NCBI GenBank assembly: GCA_018223365.1
Contig: JAGTTP010000001.1
Coordinates: 248,001-312,000, forward strand
Length of the DNA stretch: 64,000 nucleotides
Direction of reading: 5' to 3'
Source of the DNA: Clostridiaceae bacterium Marseille-Q4145
Lineage (GTDB): Bacteria > Bacillota > Clostridia > Lachnospirales > Lachnospiraceae
Shown here: positions 52,453-61,405 of the stretch, in pieces
Position numbering within the stretch: position 1 is the stretch's first letter
How the letters are laid out: the number at the start of each line of letters is the position of its first letter
Translations under genes and position numbers: made by a program
The notes under the pieces: generated by a model
The model's input: only the letters and a program-made list of their open reading frames with translations
What the model was told of the DNA's origin: nothing
The model's database searches: none

Positions 52453-53589
52453 TTATTTTACGGCCGCCACCAGACGGATAATCTGTTCGGTTGTACGGAT
52501 CATATTCTGCTTTGCCGTTTCAGGCTCCATGGCCTCATCCAGCGTCACCACCTTACGCAGAATCGGGAAATAAGCATCAATGCCGTTTTCATTGCAGGCT
52601 TCTGCTCCTTCCACTACCGCACCGGCCAGCGCGATGACTTTCGCACCGCATTTTTTGGCGAGCCGTGCGATTCCCACCGGGGCTTTTCCCATAGCCGTCT
52701 GATGATCCAGTCTGCCCTCTCCGGTAAATACCAGATCAGCGCCTTCCATGGCTTTTTCCATGCCGACTGCATCCAGTACCAGTTCAATACCCGGCAGCAG
52801 TTCTGCTCCGAGGAAGCTCAAAAAGGCAAATCCAAGACCTCCGGCTGCTCCTGCACCTTCCATGAGGGCACAGTCCGTACCCATGCTTTTTTTAGTCACT
52901 TCTGCATAGGAACCCATGGCTTCATCAAGGCCTTCCCGCATCTCTTCTGTTACACCTTTCTGGGGACCATAGATGTAGGTGGCGCCGTTTTCTCCACAAA
53001 GCGGATTGGTGACATCGCAGGCAACCCGGAAATGACATTCTTTCAGTTCCGGCAGCACATTTGCCGTACGGATCTCTACTACTTTACCCAGTGCATCCGC
53101 GCCGATGCCGGCAGGCTCTCCGTCCTCATCCAGAAATTCATATCCAAGAGCAGTCAGCATACCGATACCGCCATCATTGGTAGCACTTCCGCCAATACCG
53201 ATAATGAATTTACGGCATCCGCGTTCAATGGCATCTTTGATCATCTCGCCGACACCATAGGTGGTAGCTTCCAGCGGCCGTTTGTCTTTGCCCACCAGAA
53301 TAATTCCTGCAGCGGCAGCCATCTCCATGATGGCTGTCCCTGTTTTCTGAATCATTCCATAAGCCGCAGTGACCGGAGTCTCCAGCGGTCCATGAACCTG
53401 AACCTTCACCAGATCTCCACCCATGCCTTCTACCAGTGCCTCCGTTGTGCCTTCTCCACCGTCCGCAAGCGGTTTCACCGTTACTTCCGTATCCGGCAGC
53501 ACATTCAGGATGCCCTGCTCAATGGCACGTCCTGCTTCCATAGAGCTCAAGCTTCCCTTTAGGGAATCAATTGCAATTACTACTTTCAT
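52453..53589 (-). CDS. glycerate kinase (GlxK/GarK type)
   Basis: 378 residues. VVIAIDSLKGSLSSMEAGRAIEQG, VKPLADGGEGTTEAL, GIGGSATNDGGIGMLTALG and FTGEGRLDHQTAMGKAP are the family motifs. Phosphorylates D-glycerate with ATP to 2-phosphoglycerate. Its start abuts the stop of a D-2-hydroxyacid dehydrogenase gene (TAATG), suggesting a hydroxypyruvate-to-glycerate-to-2-PG route. Confidence 0.96.
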   Translation of the reverse strand: MKVVIAIDSLKGSLSSMEAGRAIEQGILNVLPDTEVTVKPLADGGEGTTEALVEGMGGDLVKVQVHGPLETPVTAAYGMIQKTGTAIMEMAAAAGIILVGKDKRPLEATTYGVGEMIKDAIERGCRKFIIGIGGSATNDGGIGMLTALGYEFLDEDGEPAGIGADALGKVVEIRTANVLPELKECHFRVACDVTNPLCGENGATYIYGPQKGVTEEMREGLDEAMGSYAEVTKKSMGTDCALMEGAGAAGGLGFAFLSFLGAELLPGIELVLDAVGMEKAMEGADLVFTGEGRLDHQTAMGKAPVGIARLAKKCGAKVIALAGAVVEGAEACNENGIDAYFPILRKVVTLDEAMEPETAKQNMIRTTEQIIRLVAAVK

Positions 53590-54554
53590 TATTTGTTAAC
53601 CACGTTTACCGGAGCTCCGTCCAGTACAGATTTGATATTTTCTGCGGTGGTGTTCATGATACGTTTTCTCGCATCCTGAGTAGCCCAGGAAATATGCGGG
53701 GTAATGATGCAGTTCTTCGCTTTCAGCAGTACATTGTCTGCTTTGATCGGTTCTGTAGATACAACGTCAACTGCTGCTGCGGATACTTTTCCGCTCTCCA
53801 GTGCCTCATACAGATCCTGCTCAACTACCAGCGGACCACGGCTGTTGTTGATGATAACAACGCCATCTTTCATCTTAGCGATGTTGTCTTTATTGATGAT
53901 TCCCTCGGTAGACGGGAACAGCGGGCAGTGCAGGAAAATGAAATCAGATTTTGCAAGCAGCTCATCCAGCTCTACATACTCTGCAACAGCTTTTCCAGCC
54001 TCGCTCTGAAATGCATCGTAAGCGATGACATTTACGTTCATTGCTTTCAGAATTTTAGCGGTATTTACACCGATCCGGCCAAGGCCAATGATACCTGCGG
54101 TTTTTCCGGATACCTCGATCATCGGATAATGCCAGTAGCACCAGTCAACATTGCTTGCCCACTCGCCGTTGTGTACGGAATCGTTGTGATGTCCGATGTG
54201 AGAGCAAACCTCCATCAGAAGAGATACAGCAAACTGACTTACGTTATCAGTTCCATATACCGGTACATTCTGAACCGGAATTCCTTTGGATTTTGCATAC
54301 TCATAATCTACTACGTTGTAACCGGTTGCCAGAACTGCGATGGTTTTGATGTTCGGGCATTTATCAATAGTCTCTTTGCTGATCGGGGTTTTGTTGATAA
54401 CAACAACCTCTGCATCGCCGATACGTTCTGCGATAAGCGGAGACTCTACGTAGGAAGTTCTGTCATATACAGTAACCTCACCAAGTGCTTCCAGCGGTGC
54501 CCAGCTGATATCTCCAGGATTCTCGGTATAACCGTCAAGTACTACAATTTTCAT
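53589..54554 (-). CDS. D-2-hydroxyacid dehydrogenase (hydroxypyruvate reductase-like)
   Basis: 321 residues. Rossmann motif GLGRIGVNTAKIL (about 150), catalytic Arg in INNSRGPLVVEQDL, and His in TPHISWATQDAR. Closest in feel to glycerate dehydrogenase (HprA) proteins. Reduces hydroxypyruvate or glyoxylate with NAD(P)H. Co-transcribed with glycerate kinase, which supports this substrate. GGAGAG about 8 bases before the ATG. Confidence 0.93.
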   Translation of the reverse strand: MKIVVLDGYTENPGDISWAPLEALGEVTVYDRTSYVESPLIAERIGDAEVVVINKTPISKETIDKCPNIKTIAVLATGYNVVDYEYAKSKGIPVQNVPVYGTDNVSQFAVSLLMEVCSHIGHHNDSVHNGEWASNVDWCYWHYPMIEVSGKTAGIIGLGRIGVNTAKILKAMNVNVIAYDAFQSEAGKAVAEYVELDELLAKSDFIFLHCPLFPSTEGIINKDNIAKMKDGVVIINNSRGPLVVEQDLYEALESGKVSAAAVDVVSTEPIKADNVLLKAKNCIITPHISWATQDARKRIMNTTAENIKSVLDGAPVNVVNK

Positions 54555-54612
54555 GTTTGTTTCTCTCCTTTTAAAATAATAAGATTCTCGGTGGTTTTTG
54601 ATGATCTTATTA

Positions 54613-54641
54613 TAGTAAATTTTTCTCCTTATGGTAATGGT
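54613..54641 (-). promoter_or_regulatory. promoter of the hydroxyacid dehydrogenase-glycerate kinase operon
   Basis: Minus strand TTACCA, 17-base spacer, TATAAT, about 60 bases before the ATG at 54554. A perfect 12-bp palindrome GTTACCGGTAAC lies about 30 bases upstream of it (54671-54682). Confidence 0.5.
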
Positions 54642-54685
54642 ACTCTGTCTACTTTTTCAGAGAGAAACTTGTTACCGGTAACATA

Positions 54686-55258
54686 TTATCTCTGTAAATG
54701 TTCCAGAAATATGTCATGGAACTGGCTTCCGCAGTGTTCCATTTCTTTTAATACCAGGTCAATAGATGCTTCCCTTTTGTACCAGTTTTCCCGGCTGACG
54801 CCTTTGGTGACCGTGGGAATCATGAGAATCCGTGCCTCCGGGAAACATACCTCATAGTATAGTTTTGCCCGTCTGGCATGGTATGCCTGACAACAAACCA
54901 GCGCCGTTTTCACAGAAAGTCCGGCTGCATCGGTCACTTTCCGGGAATAAATGGCATTCTCATAGGTAAAGGTTGCCTGGTCTTCCTTCCAGATAGCTTC
55001 CTCCGGAACGCCTTCCTTCCGCAGAATCGCATGCAGATACTCCCACTCCGTCTCATAATTGCCCGGTCCGTCAAAATGACCTGTATTTTTTCCGAATCGC
55101 CCAGATGGCAGAATCATGGGTGCATACTGTTCTTTCCAAAGCTGTGCTGCACGGATGGCAAGCACGCCTTCCGAAGAGCCCGGAATAAAAATGATGTCCG
55201 CTTTCTCCGGAGCATCTTCTGTAAAAACAAATTCGGTATAAGTATCTACAAAACTCAT
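54686..55258 (-). CDS. YdcF/ElyC family (DUF218) protein
   Basis: 190 residues. DIIFIPGSSEGVLAIRAAQLWKE at the start and ALVCCQAYHARRAKLYYEVCF later match the DUF218 pattern (G-S, xxYHxxRA). No membrane helix, unlike ElyC/SanA, so a soluble form. Enzymatic role in this family is unsettled. Coupled to the aminotransferase through ATGA. Confidence 0.88.
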   Translation of the reverse strand: MSFVDTYTEFVFTEDAPEKADIIFIPGSSEGVLAIRAAQLWKEQYAPMILPSGRFGKNTGHFDGPGNYETEWEYLHAILRKEGVPEEAIWKEDQATFTYENAIYSRKVTDAAGLSVKTALVCCQAYHARRAKLYYEVCFPEARILMIPTVTKGVSRENWYKREASIDLVLKEMEHCGSQFHDIFLEHLQR

Positions 55259-56427
55259 GCCTCTAGAATTCCGCTCTTTTGAATGGACTGAATCGCTTCT
55301 TCAATCACTTCCACCGGATGAACCAGCGCCATCCGCACGTAACCCTCTCCAAGATCTCCAAAGGCAGTTCCTGGCGTCACTATCACACCTGTCTGTTCCA
55401 TCAGGTCTAACACGAATTTTTCACTACTGGTATAGTTTTCCGGAATAGGAGCCCATACAAACATGGTCCCCTGTCCATCCGGCACCTTCCAGCCAATCTT
55501 TGTAAGGCCACGGCATAATGCATAATTTCTCTCTTCATAAAGTCTGCACTGCTCTTTCACGCTGTCCTGGGGTCCTTTTAAAGCTGCCACTGCCGCTTTC
55601 TGGATCGGAAGGAAAATACCGTAATCAATCTGAGAACGAACCTTGCGGAACGCCTCGATGATTTCTTTATTTCCAATGGCAAAGGAAATCCGCATACCGG
55701 TCATGTTATAGGATTTGGAAAGGGAATAGAATTCAATTCCCACCTCCATGGCACCAGGATAAGACAGGAATGATTTTCCCTCTTTTCCGCCAAATACGAT
55801 ATCGGAGTAAGCATTGTCGTGAAGGATCATGACATTATATTTCTTGGCAAAGGCAATCGCCTTCTCATAAAATTCATCATCTGCCACAGAGCATACCGGA
55901 TTAGCCGGATAGGAAATGATCATGAATTTTGCTTTTCTGGCCGTCTCTTCCGGGATATCGTCAAAATTAGGGATGAAATTATTTTCCTTATATAAAGGAT
56001 AAGTCTCAATCTTTGCTCCCATAAGCTCCGGGCCAATTCCAAATACCGGGTATCCTGGATTTGGCACCAGCATCACATCACCCGGATCGCACATTACCAG
56101 GCCGATATGTGCCATTCCTTCCTGGGATCCGTACATACTCATGATCTGATCCTTCTCGATCTCTACGCCAAATCGATGATGATAGAAATCTTTTACCGCT
56201 TCTAACATCTCCGACCGGTCTGCCAGCGCGTATTTATAATTTTCCGGATCTTTGCAGGCTTCCTGCATCGCTTTCATAATATGTGCCGGCGGCTGAAAGT
56301 CCGGCGTTCCTACTGAAAAATTATAGACTTTGCGTCCTGCTTTCAGCAGCTCTTCTTTTTTTGTATTCAGTACAGAAAAAATGCCCTCTTCAATACTCTG
56401 GGCTCTGTTTGAAAATACCAGTTTCAT
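55255..56427 (-). CDS. PLP-dependent class I/II aminotransferase
   Basis: 390 residues from the ATG at 56427 (AAGGAGGAG upstream). PLP Lys in YSLSKSYNMTGMRISFA; NPGYPVFGIGPE, YPANPVCSVAD, and the C-terminal RMALVHP with phosphate-binding Arg. Resembles LL-diaminopimelate/aspartate-type aminotransferases; substrate cannot be fixed from sequence. Confidence 0.92.
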   Translation of the reverse strand: MKLVFSNRAQSIEEGIFSVLNTKKEELLKAGRKVYNFSVGTPDFQPPAHIMKAMQEACKDPENYKYALADRSEMLEAVKDFYHHRFGVEIEKDQIMSMYGSQEGMAHIGLVMCDPGDVMLVPNPGYPVFGIGPELMGAKIETYPLYKENNFIPNFDDIPEETARKAKFMIISYPANPVCSVADDEFYEKAIAFAKKYNVMILHDNAYSDIVFGGKEGKSFLSYPGAMEVGIEFYSLSKSYNMTGMRISFAIGNKEIIEAFRKVRSQIDYGIFLPIQKAAVAALKGPQDSVKEQCRLYEERNYALCRGLTKIGWKVPDGQGTMFVWAPIPENYTSSEKFVLDLMEQTGVIVTPGTAFGDLGEGYVRMALVHPVEVIEEAIQSIQKSGILEA

Positions 56428-56573
56428 CTTGTCACTCCTCCTTGAAGTCATCTTTTTATTTTAAAGGAATCCTCCGCAAAGTCAAGTACACCACTTGCAA
56501 ATTTTTCATAGTTCTGATACATTGATAGAGTATATCTATACATGATAATTATGAAAGAAATGAGGGTTTACAA

Positions 56574-56924
56574 ATGTCTAATACCTGTGATGAAACAAAA
56601 TGCAACGGCGACTGCTCTTCCTGCGGCGGTGACGGCGTAACTGTAACTCTGACTTTGGATGATGACAGCACTGTAGAATGTGCCATCGTTGGAATCTTTG
56701 ATGCCGGTGAGAAAGAATATATCGCCCTTCTTCCGTTGGATGAGAACGGTCAGAATGAGGACGGAGAAGTTTATCTGTACCGTTACACCAAGGATGCAGC
56801 AGGCAATCCAAAGCTTGACAACATCGAGACCGACGAAGAGTACGAGATCGCATCCGATGCGTTCGACGAGCTGTTGGATTCCATGGAGTACGATGAACTG
56901 GTAACCGAAGATCAGTTAAACTAA
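56574..56924 (+). CDS. DUF1292 domain-containing protein
   Basis: 116 residues, strongly acidic (about a third Asp/Glu). N-terminal Cys cluster CDETKCNGDCSSCGGDG precedes the DUF1292 core VTLTLDDDSTVECAIVGIFDAGEKEYIALLPL. The Cys4 head could bind zinc. Function of the family is unknown. Single gene with its own terminator. Confidence 0.9.
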   Translation: MSNTCDETKCNGDCSSCGGDGVTVTLTLDDDSTVECAIVGIFDAGEKEYIALLPLDENGQNEDGEVYLYRYTKDAAGNPKLDNIETDEEYEIASDAFDELLDSMEYDELVTEDQLN

Positions 56925-56936
56925 TTTCCCCACAGT

Positions 56937-56978
56937 AAAAAAGATCATCCACCGCAAATATGATGGATGATCTTTTTT
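56937..56978. terminator. bidirectional terminator after DUF1292 gene
   Basis: AAAAAAGATCATCCA (56937-56951) and TGGATGATCTTTTTT (56964-56978) form a perfect stem with A/T runs on both sides; serves also the minus-strand Na/Pi gene. Confidence 0.93.
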
Positions 56979-56989
56979 TATTACAGCTT

Positions 56990-58741
56990 CTATGCCAGCT
57001 GATATTTCTTTTTATAATTTTCATACTCTACATGATATTCCGACTCCGGAAGCATGGTTTCCAGATCGTGAATTGTCAGAGACTTTTTATCCTTCTGGGA
57101 CAGGTAGTTAGCAATTCTTAAACATCTTAGACTGATTCGTTCATAGCTGTTCAGAATATCCGTCAACACGATTCCCACTTCCATAGAACATTTGTTCTTA
57201 ATCAATCGGGACATATGACGCTCTTTCACCTTGCCGGACAGATCCAGCAGCAGGTGACGGCATGCATAGACATCCAGCATCGTCTCTCCTTTTGCATGGA
57301 ACATCTCAATTGTCTTGTCAACCAGCTCGGTTTCCAGCTCCTGAAGTATGGAAAGCTCATCCAGCGCCATCTCAGAAAATGCATTTTCTTTGGCATCCAG
57401 TCCTCGGTAAGCAATCCCAATATTGCAGACCTGGTCACTGATGGTCTCAATATCATTGACTGTATAAAGAAGGACGGAAAGTTTCTGGCTCTCTGCCTCA
57501 TTGATTCCCTTGTGGGACAAAGCCAGAAGATAGTTGGAGATCTGGTTCTCGTAACCATCCACCAGTTCTTCACTGTCTTTCATCTCCACCACGGTATCCG
57601 GCTGATAATTTTTTATCAGCGTCTCAGACATTCCCAGAGATCTTCTCACCTCCTGAAACATAGTCAGAGCTGCTGTCTCACTGATCTCCAATGCATACCC
57701 AGGTACTTCCAGAAAACGTTCGTCCAGAATGGTGAGTTTTCCGGAATTTTTGCTCTTCTCGTCGTCAGTAACCGGAATCACAACGTATGCCAGTTTTACC
57801 AGCATCTGGTTAAACGGAAGCAGGACCAGTGTTACCGTCACATTGAAGATGGTATGGATCATGGCTATTCCCACCGGTGCTGCATTTTCACCAAGGAACG
57901 CAAAATGCACAAACAGATTCAATGTATAGAAGACGGTCAGAAACAACACCGTACCAATCATATTGAACATCAGATGGATCGTTGCCGCACGTTTTGCATT
58001 TTTCTTTGCTCCGATGGCAGACAACATGGCAGTCACACAGGTACCGATATTCTGTCCCATGATAATCGGAAGTGCTGTACTATAAGGAACTGCTCCAGTC
58101 ATACACAGTGCCTGCAGGATACCAACAGAAGCACTGGAGCTCTGGATCACCGCAGTCAGCACGGCACCTGCAAGAACTCCCAGCACTGGGTTGGAGAAAA
58201 TCAAAAGAATGTTGGTAAACTCCGGTACTTCTGCCAGCGGTTTTACTGCGCCGGACATGGTTTCCATACCATACATCAAAATAGTAAAGCCAATCAGGAT
58301 ATTTCCAATATCCTTTTTCTTCTCCCGTTTGGAAAACATGATCATTGCCATACCGATCACACCCAGTATCGGGGAGAAGGTGGATGGTTTTAACAGCTGC
58401 ATAAAGAAACTGTCACTCTCGATTCCTGCCAGTGACAGGATCCAGGAAGTCACTGTCGTACCGATATTGGCACCCATAATGACGCCGACTGCCCGGGAAA
58501 GTGTCATGATTCCACTGTTTACAAAACCAACTACCATTACTGTGGTAGCGGAAGAACTCTGAATCACGCCAGTGACCACAATACCAAGAAGCACTGCCTT
58601 GATCAGATTGGACGTCAGATTTTCCAGAATTTTCTCCAGCTTTCCACCGGATGCGGATTCCAGTCCCTGGCCCATCAGTTCCATTCCAAACAGGAACATT
58701 GCCAGACCCCCGAAAAGGGTCAGCACATTAAATACACTCAT
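56990..58741 (-). CDS. Na+/phosphate cotransporter family protein
   Basis: 583 residues from the ATG at 58741 (GGAGGATAG upstream). Two inverted NptA-type repeats with QSSSATTVMVVGFVNSG and QSSSASVGILQALCMTG in the membrane half, and a C-terminal PhoU-like helical domain (about 370-570). Takes up phosphate with Na+ or regulates it. No pst/pho genes adjacent. Confidence 0.95.
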   Translation of the reverse strand: MSVFNVLTLFGGLAMFLFGMELMGQGLESASGGKLEKILENLTSNLIKAVLLGIVVTGVIQSSSATTVMVVGFVNSGIMTLSRAVGVIMGANIGTTVTSWILSLAGIESDSFFMQLLKPSTFSPILGVIGMAMIMFSKREKKKDIGNILIGFTILMYGMETMSGAVKPLAEVPEFTNILLIFSNPVLGVLAGAVLTAVIQSSSASVGILQALCMTGAVPYSTALPIIMGQNIGTCVTAMLSAIGAKKNAKRAATIHLMFNMIGTVLFLTVFYTLNLFVHFAFLGENAAPVGIAMIHTIFNVTVTLVLLPFNQMLVKLAYVVIPVTDDEKSKNSGKLTILDERFLEVPGYALEISETAALTMFQEVRRSLGMSETLIKNYQPDTVVEMKDSEELVDGYENQISNYLLALSHKGINEAESQKLSVLLYTVNDIETISDQVCNIGIAYRGLDAKENAFSEMALDELSILQELETELVDKTIEMFHAKGETMLDVYACRHLLLDLSGKVKERHMSRLIKNKCSMEVGIVLTDILNSYERISLRCLRIANYLSQKDKKSLTIHDLETMLPESEYHVEYENYKKKYQLA

Positions 58742-58899
58742 ACCTCTATCCTCCATAGATTTACACGTAACGTAAAAGAAGGATTGTACTATCACAATCC
58801 TTCTGGCTTGACTATATCAGTGTTTTTCCCCCTGTGTCAACGCTTTACACAGCTTTCAGTGAGATTTTACGCAGGCCTTATTTTGATTTTACATAAATT

Positions 58900-59550
58900 T
58901 TACATAACCGTAAATTTCCCGTTAATTTCCGCAAAATAGACAGGATCTGACTCCTCCATCTGCGCAGTGGCGCTGGTGGCTTCCGTGATGGCTTTTTTGA
59001 TCTCCTGTATCCGCGAAGACTCCACCAGAACCGTAAACACCACCTTGTCCGTGTACTCCGCAGACAGGATCGGAATCTCTTTTTGTCCAAACAAATATTG
59101 GAGTTTTCCCACTCCATTATAATCCGTAGTCACAGACAACTTCACACCCAGATATTTCGTAATAACGGTACTGTTTTTCAGACCTTCCTGCACTGCTCCG
59201 GAATAGGCTCTCACCAGTCCGCCGGTACCAAGAAGAGTTCCGCCAAAATAACGGGTTACTACCACTGCCACATCTGTAAGACCCGCCCCAGTCAGCACAT
59301 CCATCATAGGTTTTCCTGCCGTCTGGGACGGTTCCCCGTCATCACTGCATCGCTTGAATTCCTGCCGTTCACCCAGGATGAATGCCCAGCAGTTGTGCCT
59401 GGCATCCCAGTATTTCTTCCGCATTTCCTCTACGAACTGATTGGCCTCTTCCTCTGTCTTTACCGGACGGACCGTGGCGATAAAACGGGACTTTTTCTCC
59501 ACCAGCTCTCCTTCTCCGCCTTCATATACGGTCTTATACTGCTCTGTCAT
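58900..59550 (-). CDS. YigZ/IMPACT family protein
   Basis: 216 residues. N-terminal EKKSRFIATVRPVKTEEEANQFVEEMRKKYWDARHNC and DDGEPSQTAGKPMMDVL are the IMPACT/UPF0029 hallmarks, with a C-terminal DUF1949-like half. Role in translation stress is proposed for the family. Overlaps the helicase stop by 17 bases. Confidence 0.92.
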   Translation of the reverse strand: MTEQYKTVYEGGEGELVEKKSRFIATVRPVKTEEEANQFVEEMRKKYWDARHNCWAFILGERQEFKRCSDDGEPSQTAGKPMMDVLTGAGLTDVAVVVTRYFGGTLLGTGGLVRAYSGAVQEGLKNSTVITKYLGVKLSVTTDYNGVGKLQYLFGQKEIPILSAEYTDKVVFTVLVESSRIQEIKKAITEATSATAQMEESDPVYFAEINGKFTVM

Positions 59551-61393
59551 CTTTCATCTCCTCCACAAACCTTGATACGGTCAGCTCATGACTGAACTGC
59601 TTCTTCGCCCAGCAGATGGTCAGCTCCTTCTTCGCCCTGGTCATGGCTACGTAAAACATCCGCCGTTCTTCCTCCAGATCCGCATCCAGTACTGCCTTTT
59701 TATAAGGTGTAATGCCTTCCGCCGCATCCAGAATAAAAACCTTATCATACTCCAGCCCTTTGCTGCTGTGCATAGTGGCCAGGTGGACACCTTCTTTTAC
59801 TTCCTGCTGCCGCTTCCGCATCTCATCCATTTCTTTTTTATAGCGTTCCATGTATGCAAACCATTCATCGTAAGTCTTATAAGCACGGGCGCTCTCCTGA
59901 AGTTCATTTAACACCTCCATAAGATCTTCCGCATTCATCCGGCGAAATTCTGCATACTCTTTCAGATACTCCTCATATCCCATCACATGCCGGATGTAAT
60001 TGATGGCCGCAAAAGGTCCCATCCTGCCCAGCATCTTCAGATCATACTGAAGCCGTTCAATCTTATCACAGACATAGGGTTTGTCCTTATAATAGTCCAT
60101 CATATACTCCCAACAGATGATCTCATCATTCAAACACTCCCGGTTCATGTACCGTTTGGGCCGGTTGAGTACCGGCAGTAAATCCTTCCGAAGCTTCGAG
60201 CCACAGGCCAGCCGGATATAACAGAACAGATTTTTCGCAATCCAGTGTTCAAAAAGATTTGGCACCTGATCTCTTACCCGGAATGGCACATTGAATTCCA
60301 TGAATTTCTGTATGAGAAGCCTTGGCTGGGTGTTGGTACGGTAAAGCACCGCCATCTGCTGCCAGGCACCGCCATTTTTCTTATACTCCTGCATTTCTTT
60401 CAACAGATACAGACATTCCTGCTGCTGATCTTCAAAGGCGAGGATTCGCACACCCGGTCCCTCTCCTCCTCTGGCCGTAATCTCTTTTGCAAACCGGGAC
60501 TGATTTTTCCGAATGACCCGGCCTGCTGCATTGACAATCTGTCTGGTAGAACGGAAATTATCATTTAACAATACACGACCCGCTGTCGGAAAGTCCTTCT
60601 GGAAGTTCAGCATAATCTCCGGTTTCGCACCCCGGAAGCGATAGATGGACTGGTCATCATCTCCCACAATAAAGAGATTATTTTCCGGCTGTGCCAGAAG
60701 CCGCAAAATATCATACTGCAGGCGGTTGATGTCCTGAAACTCATCTACCAAAATGTACCGGAATTTCTTCTGCCACGCTTCCAGAATGTCCGGCCGTTTC
60801 GTTAAAAGCTCCCAGGTATAGCTGAGCATATCATCAAAATCAATCAGTCTCGCATTCCGCTTCCGCTGCTCATAGGATGCAAAGATTTTCCGAAAAATAT
60901 CTTCCGCACAGTTTTTGGAAAAATAGTGCTCCAGCGCAATCCGTTCATTCTTGATCAGGCTGATTTCGCCCAGCACGCCGGAGATAAATTCATTTTCATC
61001 ATCGATCTCCAGCTTCAGCCGGTCCACGATTTCCTTCATATACTGATATCTGGTCTCTTCCCTTAAAATATTAGCCGCTGTAAATCCATAAGACAGCTTT
61101 AAAATATTGAAAAATACTGCATGAAAAGTGCCAAACAACACATTTCCATACCCCTGCGGCTTCTCCTCAGACTGTTCCATCAGGCGCAAAAAACGCTCCT
61201 TCATTTCCGTGGCAGCTGCCTTAGTGAAGGTAATCACCAGAATGGAGGAGGGGGAAATATGACAGTCCTGCACCAAGTACTGGACTCTTTTTGTTACAAC
61301 GGTAGTTTTTCCCGAACCGGGACCTGCCAGAACGAGCAGCGGTCCGTCCTGATGACGGATCGCTTCGCTCTGTGATTTTGTAAAAGAACTCAT
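59534..61393 (-). CDS. UvrD/PcrA-like superfamily 1 DNA helicase
   Basis: 619 residues, shorter than PcrA (about 720-750). Motifs in order: I AGPGSGKTTVVTKRV, Ia ITFTKAAATEMKER, II LVDEFQDINRLQ, III VGDDDQSIYRFRGA, IV RSTRQIVNAAG, V HLATMHSSKGLEYDKVFI, VI FYVAMTRAK. A complete 3'-5' helicase core without the usual long C-terminal tail. GltX gene is immediately upstream (about 12 bases). Confidence 0.94.
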   Translation of the reverse strand: MSSFTKSQSEAIRHQDGPLLVLAGPGSGKTTVVTKRVQYLVQDCHISPSSILVITFTKAAATEMKERFLRLMEQSEEKPQGYGNVLFGTFHAVFFNILKLSYGFTAANILREETRYQYMKEIVDRLKLEIDDENEFISGVLGEISLIKNERIALEHYFSKNCAEDIFRKIFASYEQRKRNARLIDFDDMLSYTWELLTKRPDILEAWQKKFRYILVDEFQDINRLQYDILRLLAQPENNLFIVGDDDQSIYRFRGAKPEIMLNFQKDFPTAGRVLLNDNFRSTRQIVNAAGRVIRKNQSRFAKEITARGGEGPGVRILAFEDQQQECLYLLKEMQEYKKNGGAWQQMAVLYRTNTQPRLLIQKFMEFNVPFRVRDQVPNLFEHWIAKNLFCYIRLACGSKLRKDLLPVLNRPKRYMNRECLNDEIICWEYMMDYYKDKPYVCDKIERLQYDLKMLGRMGPFAAINYIRHVMGYEEYLKEYAEFRRMNAEDLMEVLNELQESARAYKTYDEWFAYMERYKKEMDEMRKRQQEVKEGVHLATMHSSKGLEYDKVFILDAAEGITPYKKAVLDADLEEERRMFYVAMTRAKKELTICWAKKQFSHELTVSRFVEEMKDDRAV

Positions 61394-61405
61394 ACAGACT
61401 CGCTT

